From Kosakonia sp. SMBL-WEM22 (GTDB lineage: Bacteria; Pseudomonadota; Gammaproteobacteria; Enterobacterales; Enterobacteriaceae), in NCBI RefSeq assembly GCF_014490785.1, contig NZ_CP051488.1, positions 434,001 to 498,000 of the forward strand: a stretch of DNA of 64,000 nt, written 5' to 3'. The notes beneath the pieces are model-generated. The model saw only the letters and a program-made list of their open reading frames with translations. It was not told the origin of the DNA and searched no databases. The translations under genes were made by a program, and so were the position numbers. The first letter of the stretch is position 1. Each line of letters begins with the position of its first letter. Positions 1 to 7,951 of the stretch are shown one piece after another.

Positions 1-791
1 AGCATGCCTTGTATGGCGTCGCTATCCGAGACTATGATGACCTTTTCAATGTAGTGCTGCGCGTGTTCCAGCATAAGGCGGTCAATCACAGGGACGCCAA
101 GGGTTGAAATGGCAGAGGTTATGTCCACATGCACGGGTTTTCCTGCCTTCAATGCCTGGTACATAGAACTGGCCCCCTCGGTTTCCACTCCCCATATACG
201 AATATGTGGGTTACGGGATTTTAGTACTGTCGCGATGCCTGCCAGCATTGCACCGCCACCCACTGCAACAAATACATCAGTCAATGAAGGGCAATCTTCA
301 ATAAGTTCCAGTGCCAGGGTTCCATATCCTTCGGCGACAAGTGTATCGCTACAGTCATCAATGATGTGGTATCCCTGCTCAGCAAGCGTGTTTGCCCGTT
401 CAAACGCGGAACTGACATCTTCTTCAAGAATAACCGTGCTACCGGCATGGCGTATTTTCTCAATGGATGAGGCCGGGGCATTTTTTGGCATAATCACGGT
501 CACGTTTAGGTCTAGCGCTTTGGCTGCTTCTGCCACTGCGATACCAAAGTTACCGCCACTGACGGCAGCGAAACGGTAATCTTTCAGATTACCGGAAAAA
601 GCGGAAAGCAGATTCAGCACTCCCCTGGCTTTAAAAGAGCCTCCAGCCTGCAAATTCTCAAGTTTGAGAAATACCTTTCTTCCCAGCAGATCCGACAATC
701 CAGGAGAACCAACTGTGGGGGTCCTGATAACTGCATTTTCAATCCTTTCAGCAGCTTTGATAATTGAAGACAAAGTAATGTAATTGGTCAT
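1..791 (-). CDS. PLP-dependent threonine dehydratase-like lyase (partial)
   Basis: Reading the minus strand from an ATG at 791 gives an open frame that runs off the left edge. It has the fold-type II pyridoxal-phosphate signatures of the serine/threonine dehydratase family: the PLP-lysine motif GGSFKARG near residue 50, SGGNFG (family form SSGNHA/G) near residue 80, and a GGGA phosphate-binding loop near residue 175. The family deaminates hydroxy-amino acids to 2-oxo acids in the cytoplasm; the substrate cannot be told from this part. The Shine-Dalgarno is weak. The gene looks like metabolic cargo of the element. Ectoine-type or hydroxyaspartate dehydratases are alternatives. Only about 263 codons are visible. 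Confidence 0.85.
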   Translation of the reverse strand, partial: MTNYITLSSIIKAAERIENAVIRTPTVGSPGLSDLLGRKVFLKLENLQAGGSFKARGVLNLLSAFSGNLKDYRFAAVSGGNFGIAVAEAAKALDLNVTVIMPKNAPASSIEKIRHAGSTVILEEDVSSAFERANTLAEQGYHIIDDCSDTLVAEGYGTLALELIEDCPSLTDVFVAVGGGAMLAGIATVLKSRNPHIRIWGVETEGASSMYQALKAGKPVHVDITSAISTLGVPVIDRLMLEHAQHYIEKVIIVSDSDAIQGM

Positions 792-872
792 CAGTATGTC
801 TCTTACAGAAGTGGCTAGGTTCAAAGGGTTTGAGCAAAGAGCGGGACGATATTACCCCACTGGGCTGAGCAA

Positions 873-957
873 GGAGGCGCTCATTTCATTATCTTTAATC
901 AGCGCTGGACGGAGGCGTGCAAAACGTGTTTTGCGCGCCTGCCGTCAGCAGGCAAGC
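873..957. repeat. 85-bp palindromic direct repeat, copy 1
   Basis: The segment matches 3092-3176 at about 81 of 85 positions in the same orientation. Its centre is a near-perfect palindrome in which GGCGTGCAAAA faces TTTTGCGCGCC, so it could form a hairpin. It lies between the PLP lyase and the DUF5710 gene. Together with copy 2 it brackets a 2.1-kb cargo segment. Confidence 0.85.
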
Positions 958-981
958 TGTGTCATAGCTCTCACCGGAGCG

Positions 982-1668
982 TCAGCTTACTATTTTCATC
1001 CAAGGCAACATTTCACCAGCGGTTGACACTCTTGAGTCGCCAAAATGAATATGAATATGGTCATGTGAGATGCCGCCACATGCAGCAGTAAAGGCGGTTT
1101 TTATCGTATGTAGCTCAATATCCTGACCATGGCGAACTTCCAACGGCACAAAAAAGCCATTTGGTTCGCAATGCAGAGGAAAATCACCTTGTTTTGCATG
1201 GCAGTGCTGGCAGTGATTCATCCAGTAACGGCTGTCTGTGGTTTTACTGTAATCCCTGGACAGGTAATGCCTGACCCGACCAAACTGCGATAACACTTCC
1301 CGGGGCATATCATCTATATAAAATATGAATGCAGGTTTCTCCTGTGCTAGCCAGTATGTTGGCATGGTGTCTAAATTCGTTGTATTGTCGTCAACTTCAT
1401 TTTCTTCCGCTTCAAGAGTTTCATGCCCATCAGGCAGTAGTATTGCCGTTAACAACGTATTCTCATGACATTTCCAGCACGTACCGATTGTTTGTGCAAT
1501 ATACCAATACGGAGCGCGAACATTTCTGAATGGTATCCACTTTTTAAAAGGCGTCGGTGCTATTCCTTCGGGAATAAACCATGTTTTCTTTTCGGGATCC
1601 CAGCGGCCACCCAGCCGTTTAACATCTTCTTTTTCATCAAATGGAACATTCAGGTCAGTTCTTGACAT
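982..1668 (-). CDS. DUF5710-domain protein with two CxxC pairs
   Basis: A protein of 228 residues. The first 50 residues (LNVPFDEKEDVKRLGGRWD, then KTWFIPEG) match the DUF5710 module often found in plasmid and ICE proteins, sometimes fused to primase or TraC-like domains. Further on there are CWKC (about residue 64) and CQHC (about residue 153) pairs, suggesting a zinc ribbon split by a long insert. No catalytic motif is recognised. The function is unknown; nucleic-acid binding is inferred from the zinc-ribbon look. It ends just inside repeat copy 1 and is transcribed away from the HxlR gene side of the module. Confidence 0.7.
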   Translation of the reverse strand: MSRTDLNVPFDEKEDVKRLGGRWDPEKKTWFIPEGIAPTPFKKWIPFRNVRAPYWYIAQTIGTCWKCHENTLLTAILLPDGHETLEAEENEVDDNTTNLDTMPTYWLAQEKPAFIFYIDDMPREVLSQFGRVRHYLSRDYSKTTDSRYWMNHCQHCHAKQGDFPLHCEPNGFFVPLEVRHGQDIELHTIKTAFTAACGGISHDHIHIHFGDSRVSTAGEMLPWMKIVS

Positions 1669-1794
1669 TTGTAATCCTTACTCAAGCTTTGTTGATTTAA
1701 ACTGTAAGTAGCCAATTTTATAGTCGATACACATATTAAAAGCACCCGTTACGAAATCAGAGCACATCAATCATGTGAGACTTCTCATTCGTGA

Positions 1795-2166
1795 TTAAGA
1801 ACTGCCATTTTCCTGATCGTACTTGACCCTTGCGGCGTCAAGTTCAGGGAAATTAATTTCGGCCCATCGATCGAGAGCTGCGAGTGTACTGACGAGTGAT
1901 TCTGCCACTCTGGTCAGACTGTATTGCACGCAGGCGGGTTTCTCTCCGTAATCAACTCTGGATACCAGCCCATGTCTTTCGAGCTGCCGTAGAGTCTGGG
2001 TCAGAACCTTTTGGGAGATGCCTTCAATTTTTCTCATCAGCTCGCCGTTACGCATAGCCCCCTCTGCAAGTGCAGGAAGGATAAGCATTACCCATTTCCC
2101 CGAAATAAGTGTAAGCGCATCGCGCGCTGAACATTTTACTGAGTAAACGTTTCCCGGGTATGCCAT
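1795..2166 (-). CDS. HxlR-family winged-helix regulator
   Basis: This 123-residue protein has the HxlR pattern: an N-terminal Cys (VKCSARDALTLISGKW), then the winged helix with GELMRKIEGISQKVLTQTLRQLERHGLVSR, and a C-terminal dimer helix. HxlR proteins sense electrophiles or oxidants and control a neighbouring oxidoreductase. It is divergent from the NAD(P)H oxidoreductase at 2250, with an 83-bp shared promoter region, the usual arrangement for such pairs. The start at 2166 has a GAGG Shine-Dalgarno about ten bases upstream. Confidence 0.9.
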   Translation of the reverse strand: MAYPGNVYSVKCSARDALTLISGKWVMLILPALAEGAMRNGELMRKIEGISQKVLTQTLRQLERHGLVSRVDYGEKPACVQYSLTRVAESLVSTLAALDRWAEINFPELDAARVKYDQENGSS

Positions 2167-2249
2167 GGGTGGTTACCTCAAAGTGCGTAATTGAATGCAA
2201 AACCAAAAGAAAACATTATGACTGTGAAAAGTCATTAGGGAGAATTTTC

Positions 2250-3035
2250 ATGAAGGTACTGATTATCTCTGCGCATCCTGAGGCGGATTCATTTAACTCA
2301 TTCCTGGCATCCAGCGCCGCCCGTGTATTTGAAAAACAGGGCTCCCTGGTTCAGACAGTCAATTTATACAGTGACAATTTCGACCCCTGTGAAAGACAGA
2401 ATTTTTACCCTGACAGGCAGGACCCTCTGAGGTTTGATGCCCTGCTGGAGCAGCGGCATCACTGGGAAATGCATAATCTGCCTGATGATGTTGTCAGGCA
2501 CATTGAGTTATTAAAAAGTGCTGATCTACTGCTGCTGCATTTTCCCTTCTGGTGGTTTGGTATGCCGGCGATCCTGAAAGGCTGGATGGACCGGGTATTT
2601 GTGTATGGCGGAATATACGACAGTAAACACCGACACGAAAATGGCATCATGAAAGGTAAACGGGCTTTGCTTACAGTAACGGCCGGTGCACCTGCTAATG
2701 CCTGTGGCCACAACGGGCGCCATGGAGACATGCGGTTTCTGCTATGGCCGTCCATACATGCACTACATTATATAGGTTACAGCATGCTGGAACCTTACCT
2801 CATCCATGGCGTACGCGGCGGCCTTGATGGATTAGCCAAAGAAAAACAGCAGCAATTTCTCGATCAAAAAGTGAAAGATTTTGAAAGCCGGCTTATCAAT
2901 ATAAATGACTGGCCCATTATTCCTTTCAATAAAGAAGAGGATTTCAATGAGGACAAAACATTAAAACCCCATTCACCGGAGTACAGCCCGTTTGTACGGC
3001 ACAATCCGGGGAGCTGGAAAGCTGACCCAATCTGA
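2250..3035 (+). CDS. NAD(P)H-dependent flavodoxin-fold oxidoreductase
   Basis: The start at 2250 is chosen because AGGGAG lies seven bases upstream and the encoded MKVLIISAHPEADSF begins exactly as family members do; the frame remains open further upstream but without a ribosome site. The 261-residue product belongs to the flavodoxin_2 family (MdaB, NQO1, Kef ancillary proteins): FPFWWFGMPAILKGWMDRVF and the later TAGAP loop form the FMN site. It should reduce quinones or electrophilic compounds by two electrons. The divergent HxlR gene is its likely regulator. It lies inside the segment bracketed by the 85-bp repeats, which suggests transfer as a cassette. Confidence 0.9.
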   Translation: MKVLIISAHPEADSFNSFLASSAARVFEKQGSLVQTVNLYSDNFDPCERQNFYPDRQDPLRFDALLEQRHHWEMHNLPDDVVRHIELLKSADLLLLHFPFWWFGMPAILKGWMDRVFVYGGIYDSKHRHENGIMKGKRALLTVTAGAPANACGHNGRHGDMRFLLWPSIHALHYIGYSMLEPYLIHGVRGGLDGLAKEKQQQFLDQKVKDFESRLININDWPIIPFNKEEDFNEDKTLKPHSPEYSPFVRHNPGSWKADPI

Positions 3036-3091
3036 AAGGTTAACAGTCCATGGTTTGCCTGCGTCACGCTACCGCCTCACCTGAAGAGAAG

Positions 3092-3176
3092 GGAGGCGCT
3101 CATTTCATTATCTTTAACCGGAGCTGGACGGAGGCGTGCAAAACGTGTTTTGCGCGCCTGCCGTCAGCAGACAAGC
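3092..3176. repeat. 85-bp palindromic direct repeat, copy 2
   Basis: Same orientation and about 95% identical to 873-957, with the same central hairpin-forming palindrome. It separates the oxidoreductase module from the toxin/immunity pair. Confidence 0.85.
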
Positions 3177-3200
3177 CACGAAACGACAGTTACTGGCGCG

Positions 3201-3524
3201 TCAGTTTTTTTGAGGGTGTGCTAAGGCGATGTTAACCTGCTCCCTGACCAGAACCAGGAAATCATGGGGGGTGATGCCCCACAGCAACGGATCGAAATAC
3301 ACGCCATATCTTTTACTGAAGGCCATATTCATCGTATCCCCCAGAGCCAGAAAATCGTCAATGTCTTCAAGAAGCGCCATCTGCATCGCCTTTCCCGACT
3401 GCCGGTTATAGGCGTCAATTTTAGGCTGGAGTGCCTCACTGTCATCAATGAGGTCGTAATCATGCCCGAAATAATTACAGACTAGATTATCCAGTTCCAG
3501 GGGGGTATCACGCTGTTTCATCAT
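3201..3524 (-). CDS. Contact-dependent inhibition immunity-like protein
   Basis: A 107-residue acidic protein following the toxin gene directly, its ATG abutting the toxin stop codon. The start LELDNLVCNYFGHDYDLIDD resembles the CdiI_2-type immunity family, in which a YFxxDYD segment is typical. It should bind and neutralise the RNase A-like toxin in the cytoplasm of the producing cell. Identification rests on the family resemblance plus position; binding to this toxin is inferred. Confidence 0.75.
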   Translation of the reverse strand: MMKQRDTPLELDNLVCNYFGHDYDLIDDSEALQPKIDAYNRQSGKAMQMALLEDIDDFLALGDTMNMAFSKRYGVYFDPLLWGITPHDFLVLVREQVNIALAHPQKN

Positions 3525-4358
3525 TCACTCCAGGGGCATCGACGTCAGTATAAAATAAGGCTTACCATTGTACTCAGTGAGCTCCAGCCACACTTCAACA
3601 CGGTAACAGTTTCTGACTTCTGAGCTTCCTCTTTTCATCACAATCCCTGTAGGCTGTGTGAATTGCATGGATATTTTTTTCCGCCATGGGGTGCCTTTGG
3701 GCTGAAATTTGACGAACATTTCTATCTCATTTTTATGGGCTCTCAGCACTTTTGTCGTGAGAATTTCAGCCTCGTCAAGGTTTCTGAATGAGCTGGTTGC
3801 AGGCAGCATCGGCCTTCGCTGAAGTCTGGCAGCAAGCTCTTCAGGGGTTTTACCTATATGCCTTTCGATAGTATGGCCGCCCGGGTGCTGACCGGTAACT
3901 GATTCATGTTCTGCCAGTTTTATTCTCCCTGATCTGACGGCGACAACACGTACAGCTCCCACTGCCACGGAGAACCCAACCGGAATGGCAAGATCCACTG
4001 TCATGCCGACTTTTAAAGCCGTATCGCGATCAGCACCCAGCGATTCTGCAAGCAGAACTGCTGAATTGTAGGTATCTGTATTTATCTGTCTGCCGCTCCA
4101 TATCTGGCGAAATGAAGCCTGGACGGTATCAAGGCTGTGCGTGCCGACGACAACGCACCCTGCTTTGGTTAGCATTGTGGGCTCCGGAACCACGCACATC
4201 ACACCGGCACCGAACATTTCGACCACGCCGCCTGCGAGACCCAGTCCGCCCCATAAACGGTTGCTGAGCGTTTCGCCTTCGCTGATACTTTTTTCTGAAA
4301 GTGTGGCTGCCAGCTGCACCGGCGACAGGGCAATTCTGAGGCCATTTGTTTCACTCAT
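3525..4358 (-). CDS. RNase A-like polymorphic toxin
   Basis: A 277-residue protein. Residues about 30-150 are hydrophobic and glycine-rich (AVGAVRVVAVRSGR), a possible delivery or membrane-associated region. The C-terminal part carries the bacterial RNase A-like (CdiA-CT type) pattern: HESVTGQHPGGHTIERHIGKT near residue 165, then SSFRNLDEAEILTTKVL, and a last strand with YRVEVWLELTEYNGKPYF. The histidine of GGHTIERH is the expected catalytic-type residue. It is a free-standing gene, not a CdiA or Rhs tail, so export is not explained; the neighbouring T4SS is one possibility. The immunity gene follows immediately on the same strand. Confidence 0.78.
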   Translation of the reverse strand: MSETNGLRIALSPVQLAATLSEKSISEGETLSNRLWGGLGLAGGVVEMFGAGVMCVVPEPTMLTKAGCVVVGTHSLDTVQASFRQIWSGRQINTDTYNSAVLLAESLGADRDTALKVGMTVDLAIPVGFSVAVGAVRVVAVRSGRIKLAEHESVTGQHPGGHTIERHIGKTPEELAARLQRRPMLPATSSFRNLDEAEILTTKVLRAHKNEIEMFVKFQPKGTPWRKKISMQFTQPTGIVMKRGSSEVRNCYRVEVWLELTEYNGKPYFILTSMPLE

Positions 4359-4491
4359 GCTCCTGTACTCCCTTATCAGATGTCTGAATTATAAACAGCA
4401 TAATACAGCTTATCCCCGGATAACTTGCTGTGTCACATCGGGTCTGTTTTTATTACGTTCAGAACTGAATGAATAAAAGAGGAACCAGAAT

Positions 4492-4851
4492 ATGGCTGAA
4501 GAGGCAAAGAGAGCCCTGACCTGGGACATGGCATTGCGGGAAGGCTTCGAACCTGGAGAATATGACTGGAAAAATATACCTGAGGGAACATGGCAGGCAC
4601 GGCTGGATTTCAAAATATGGTCCAGTAAATCCACGGCCGGCCATCTTGTCTGTTATATGACGTCCCTTGATAATTCGCAGCGTTACAGGCTGTCAGCGTT
4701 CCGTCAGGGGGACGGAACGACACGATATACCCCCAAAGACGGCGGGATCGATTTTTCAGAAAAAGGTCTGGAAGGGCATATCTTTCTGGTCACAACCGTG
4801 ACGACATCAAAAGGGGGAAGTACCTGGGTCGCCGCCGAATATGATGAGTAA
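4492..4851 (+). CDS. Hypothetical protein, 119 residues
   Basis: The ATG at 4492 has AGAGGAA about nine bases upstream. The product is soluble, acidic, rich in aromatic residues and beta-strand-like (GHLVCYMTSLDNSQRYRLSAFRQ, then GLEGHIFLVTTVTTSKGGSTWVAAEYDE). No family is recognised. It lies between the divergent toxin and the conjugation operon and could belong to either. Confidence 0.6.
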   Translation: MAEEAKRALTWDMALREGFEPGEYDWKNIPEGTWQARLDFKIWSSKSTAGHLVCYMTSLDNSQRYRLSAFRQGDGTTRYTPKDGGIDFSEKGLEGHIFLVTTVTTSKGGSTWVAAEYDE

Positions 4852-4968
4852 ATCCGACCCGGGCCGCCTTATCGATTAATTTTCAAAATCCTGTTTAGGG
4901 TTTATCGCTGACCCGTCCTTTCTCCTTCCGCATTCTGTCCGCACCCCTTAATCCTTCTGGAGGTGCGT

Positions 4969-5316
4969 ATGAACTCACTTCGTCCGGCTATGCGGCACAA
5001 CCGTCGTGTCCCGGGCATCACCGGCCTGCTGCTGCTGACCTGTCTGGCATCAGCTGCTGCACAGGCATCCGAGAAAGACGAGCTTGCGTCTGTTCAGCGT
5101 CAGCTGGACCAGGTTCAGGCGTCGCTTGAACGGGCCCGCGTGGCGGCAGCGCAGGCTGACCCGGCTGACCGTGGCCGCTTTTTCTTTGATTACCATCAGG
5201 CCACATCCGATCTCAACACCATCCGCAGCGGCATTGACCGCTATCTGGAGCCCTCCCGCGCGCAACCGCGTGACCCGTCTTTTGTGGCCGGTAATTACCG
5301 GCGGGAGCGGCCCTGA
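4969..5316 (+). CDS. ICE conjugation protein, RAQPRD family
   Basis: The family-defining RAQPRD string is present (EPSRAQPRDPS near residue 97), so this is the TIGR01690 protein that opens the PFL_47xx transfer cluster. It has a signal peptide (LLLLTCLASAAAQAS) and a short coiled coil (ELASVQRQLDQVQASLERARVAAAQ), so it acts in the periplasm. The ATG at 4969 is chosen because GGAGG lies five to six bases upstream; a GTG at 4963 overlaps that site. The stop overlaps the next ATG (TGATG), showing coupling. Confidence 0.92.
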   Translation: MNSLRPAMRHNRRVPGITGLLLLTCLASAAAQASEKDELASVQRQLDQVQASLERARVAAAQADPADRGRFFFDYHQATSDLNTIRSGIDRYLEPSRAQPRDPSFVAGNYRRERP

Positions 5317-5558
5317 TGCCCATGACACCCGAACAAACCAACGCGTTTAAGGCCGGCTCCGGCAGCCTTGACCTGAGCATTCTTAATCTGCTCAGCATCG
5401 GGGCACTGATAGCGTTTCTTTTTCTGTGGGCCGCATGGGGGCTGTCGGATGTCTGGAACGGCTGGAGTAACGCCAGAGTACGGGATGCGGCGCTGGGCCG
5501 GTTTGTTATCCGCGTCGTGCTGCTGTTGCTCGCGTGTATCTGGATGTTCGCCAGTTAA
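5316..5558 (+). CDS. ICE conjugation membrane protein (TIGR03758 type)
   Basis: An 80-residue protein with two membrane helices (LNLLSIGALIAFLFLWAAWGL and FVIRVVLLLLACIWMF). Its size and place between the RAQPRD protein and the pilin-like protein match TIGR03758 (PFL_4701). It overlaps the upstream gene by one base. It probably belongs to the inner-membrane part of the secretion machine. Confidence 0.85.
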   Translation: MPMTPEQTNAFKAGSGSLDLSILNLLSIGALIAFLFLWAAWGLSDVWNGWSNARVRDAALGRFVIRVVLLLLACIWMFAS

Positions 5559-5589
5559 CGCATTCAAATTATTTCAGGAGAACCATTTC

Positions 5590-5976
5590 ATGCACCAATC
5601 TGAGTCTGTTGTTGCCCGCCTGCGCCGCCTTGGCAGCCGTGCGCTGACCCGTGCCGGTACGCTGGCTATTCTGGGCTGGCTCACCTGCAAACCGGCCTTT
5701 GCTGATTTACCCCAGGTTGAACCCCCCACATCGGGCGGCGGAAGCGGCCTGTCCGGACAAATCAAGGGGTACATACAGGATGGTCTGGTTATCGGCGGGC
5801 TGGTTGTGGCGGCCGTTGCCTTTATTAACGTCGCCATTGCCGCCCTGCACACGTTTACCGAAGTCCGTAACGAGCGTGCGACCTGGACCAAATTTGGTTC
5901 CATTATCGTGGTGGGTGTGGTGCTGCTGGTTACCGTTATCTGGCTGATCGGCAAGTCTGCCGACATTCTGCTGTAG
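5590..5976 (+). CDS. ICE pilin-like protein (TIGR03745 type)
   Basis: The ATG at 5590 follows AGGAG by nine bases; the frame upstream is not supported. The product has a signal peptide ending near AFA and two long hydrophobic helices (LVIGGLVVAAVAFINVAIAAL and GSIIVVGVVLLVTVIWLIG), the build of VirB2/TrbC-type pilins. Position three in the cluster agrees with TIGR03745 (PFL_4702). It is the likely subunit of the conjugative pilus. Confidence 0.85.
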   Translation: MHQSESVVARLRRLGSRALTRAGTLAILGWLTCKPAFADLPQVEPPTSGGGSGLSGQIKGYIQDGLVIGGLVVAAVAFINVAIAALHTFTEVRNERATWTKFGSIIVVGVVLLVTVIWLIGKSADILL

Positions 5977-5988
5977 GAGTCCACCACG

Positions 5989-6345
5989 ATGCAGACCATC
6001 CGTTTTCTCCCTGACCGTCTCAACAGTGAGCCCGTGGTGTTTCGCGGGTTTACCACCCATGAGATGGGGCTGGCAGCCCTTGCCGGCGCGGGGGTGGGTC
6101 TGCTCCTGTCACTGCCGTTTATCCCGCTGGCCGGCTGGGTTGTTGTGCCCACCGGCCTGCTGGTCATGCCGCTGCTGCTGGTCTGGTTCGGCGGCCGCTG
6201 GATGGCCAGGCTCAAGCGCGGTAAGCCCGAGAACTGGCTCTGGCAGCGACTGGAGACCAGGAAACGCCGGCTGGGAATGGGCAATCCGAAACTGATAGTG
6301 GATGCCCGGGGCTGGTCAGTGAAACGTAACAGGAGAGCCTCATGA
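5989..6345 (+). CDS. ICE conjugation protein (TIGR03750, VirB3-like)
   Basis: A 118-residue protein: a short N-terminal stretch (TIRFLPDRLNSEPVVFRGFT) and two adjacent membrane helices (ALAGAGVGLLLSLPFIPLAGW, LLVMPLLLVWFGGRWMA) followed by a basic cytoplasmic tail. This is the TIGR03750 pattern and resembles VirB3/TrbD, which links the pilin to the VirB4 ATPase. It overlaps the next gene by four bases. Confidence 0.88.
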   Translation: MQTIRFLPDRLNSEPVVFRGFTTHEMGLAALAGAGVGLLLSLPFIPLAGWVVVPTGLLVMPLLLVWFGGRWMARLKRGKPENWLWQRLETRKRRLGMGNPKLIVDARGWSVKRNRRAS

Positions 6346-7001
6346 GCCGTTTTCGCCATGCGGTAAAAGACCGCGACCAGCATATTCTGACGCTGCGCAT
6401 CGCCTGCGCCGTGCTCGCCTTTTTTCTTATGTTTGCCTGTGCCGGCTGGATGCTGGCACCCAGCAAGCTGACCGTGCATAACCCGCCGGATTTACGCAGC
6501 GGCAGCACGCGCCCCTGGTGGGAGGTGCCACCCCCGACCGTTTACTCTTTCGCCTTCTATATCTTCCAGCAACTGAATGCCTGGCCGAAAAATGGCGAGG
6601 TGGATTATTCCGCCAAAATCAACGCGCTGTCGCCGTATCTGACGCCGTCCTGTCAGGATTTCCTGAAAGCGGACGCGAAGAAACGCGGTGACGCCGGGGA
6701 GCTTACCGACCGCGTGCGCGTGGTGTATGAACTGCCCGGCCGCGGTTACCAGTCACAGAGCGTGACCGTACAGGATCGCGATCACTGGATTGCCCGCCTG
6801 GACGTGGTGGCAGACGAATATTTCCATGCCGAGCCGGTCAAACGCGCCCTGGTGCGTTATCCCCTGAAAGTGGTGCGCTGGGAAGGGGATGCGGAGCGCA
6901 ACCCGTTCGGCCTGGCGCTGGACTGTTATGCCGGTGTGCCCCAGCGTCTGGAAGCGGCACCGCCTGCACCCAAACCGGAGAAGTCAGGAGTGTTTCAGTG
7001 A
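6342..7001 (+). CDS. ICE conjugation protein (TIGR03746, VirB8/TraE-like)
   Basis: A 219-residue protein with a cytoplasmic N-terminus (FRHAVKDRDQHILTLRIACAVLAFFLMFACAGWML), one membrane helix, and a periplasmic domain beginning HNPPDLRSG. The family is TIGR03746 and the topology is that of VirB8/TraE scaffold proteins. ATGA overlap with the upstream gene and TGATG with the downstream gene indicate one transcript. Confidence 0.9.
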   Translation: MSRFRHAVKDRDQHILTLRIACAVLAFFLMFACAGWMLAPSKLTVHNPPDLRSGSTRPWWEVPPPTVYSFAFYIFQQLNAWPKNGEVDYSAKINALSPYLTPSCQDFLKADAKKRGDAGELTDRVRVVYELPGRGYQSQSVTVQDRDHWIARLDVVADEYFHAEPVKRALVRYPLKVVRWEGDAERNPFGLALDCYAGVPQRLEAAPPAPKPEKSGVFQ

Positions 7002-7951
7002 TGAGTAAAAATCCCCACGCCCGCGCCGGGCTGATGGCGCTGTCCCTCGCCCTGCTGCCTCTGGCGATACTGGTATCACATCCTGCCGGCGCAGATGAGC
7101 TGATGAAATGGGAGCGTATTCCGCTGCAGATCCCCCTGAAGGTGGGGCAGGAGCGGGTGGTCTTTGTGGACAAAAACGTCCGCGTGGGTTTTCCGCCGGC
7201 GCTCAACGGCAAACTCCGGGTGCAGAGCACCGGGGGAGCCGTCTACCTGAAAGCCGACAGCGCCTTCCCGCAGACGCGGGTGCAGCTGCAGGATGTGGAA
7301 AGTGGCGAGGTTCTGCTGTTTGATATCGCCGCCGGTGAAAAAGGGCCGACCGAACCGGTCCGGCTGGTCTACAGCGGTGATGTCAGCACGCTGAGCCAGG
7401 CGTCTGATGCGGCCGGTCAGTCAGGTGGTGCAGACCGGGGGGCTTCCGGAACAGGCTCATCTGCTCCTGCCGGCAGCGATGATGGCACCCAGGCCAGGCG
7501 GAAAAAAATCCGCTACAGCGCCCCCATTCCGGTGCTGCTGACCCGCTATGCCGCCCAGAGCCTGTATGCGCCGGCCCGTACGGTCGAGGCGGTGCCAGGT
7601 ATTCATCCGGTCAACCCGCATCTGCCACGGCGCGTCAGCACGCTGTACCCTTCAGAGCCGGTGACGGTCACGCCGCTGGCGGCCTGGGGGGTGGCAAACC
7701 GCAGCGTGGTGGCCCTCAGGCTCACGAACACCGGCGGCCGTAAGGTCGTTCTGGATCCGCGTGCGCTGCAGGGGCAGTTTGTGTCCGCCACCTTCCAGCA
7801 CCGCTGGGTCGGTCCTGCCGGCACGCCGGAAGACACCACCACGGTGTATGTGGTGACCGCCGGTCGTCCGGAGAGCGCCTTCATCGCCGAACCATCTGCG
7901 CTGCGTAAAGCGGCCCGTGCCGTAAAACAGGAGGCCCGCCATGCAGATTAA
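7001..7951 (+). CDS. ICE conjugation protein (TIGR03749, VirB9/TraK-like)
   Basis: A secreted protein of about 316 residues. A signal peptide (LMALSLALLPLAILVSHPAGA) is followed by beta-rich segments (RIPLQIPLKVGQERVVFVDKNVRVGF) and a flexible Ser/Gly/Asp-rich linker (about residues 130-170). Size and place agree with TIGR03749 (PFL_4704), thought to be an outer-membrane-complex component like TraK/VirB9. It overlaps its neighbours at both ends. Confidence 0.9.
   Translation: MSKNPHARAGLMALSLALLPLAILVSHPAGADELMKWERIPLQIPLKVGQERVVFVDKNVRVGFPPALNGKLRVQSTGGAVYLKADSAFPQTRVQLQDVESGEVLLFDIAAGEKGPTEPVRLVYSGDVSTLSQASDAAGQSGGADRGASGTGSSAPAGSDDGTQARRKKIRYSAPIPVLLTRYAAQSLYAPARTVEAVPGIHPVNPHLPRRVSTLYPSEPVTVTPLAAWGVANRSVVALRLTNTGGRKVVLDPRALQGQFVSATFQHRWVGPAGTPEDTTTVYVVTAGRPESAFIAEPSALRKAARAVKQEARHAD

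Noticed and set aside
109..579. A 156-codon plus-strand frame at the left edge
   Set aside because: The opposite strand encodes a clear PLP enzyme with all motifs across the same bases.
5574..6479. A 301-codon minus-strand frame opposite T4SS genes
   Set aside because: The plus strand carries three recognisable, overlapping conjugation genes; the minus frame has no motif.
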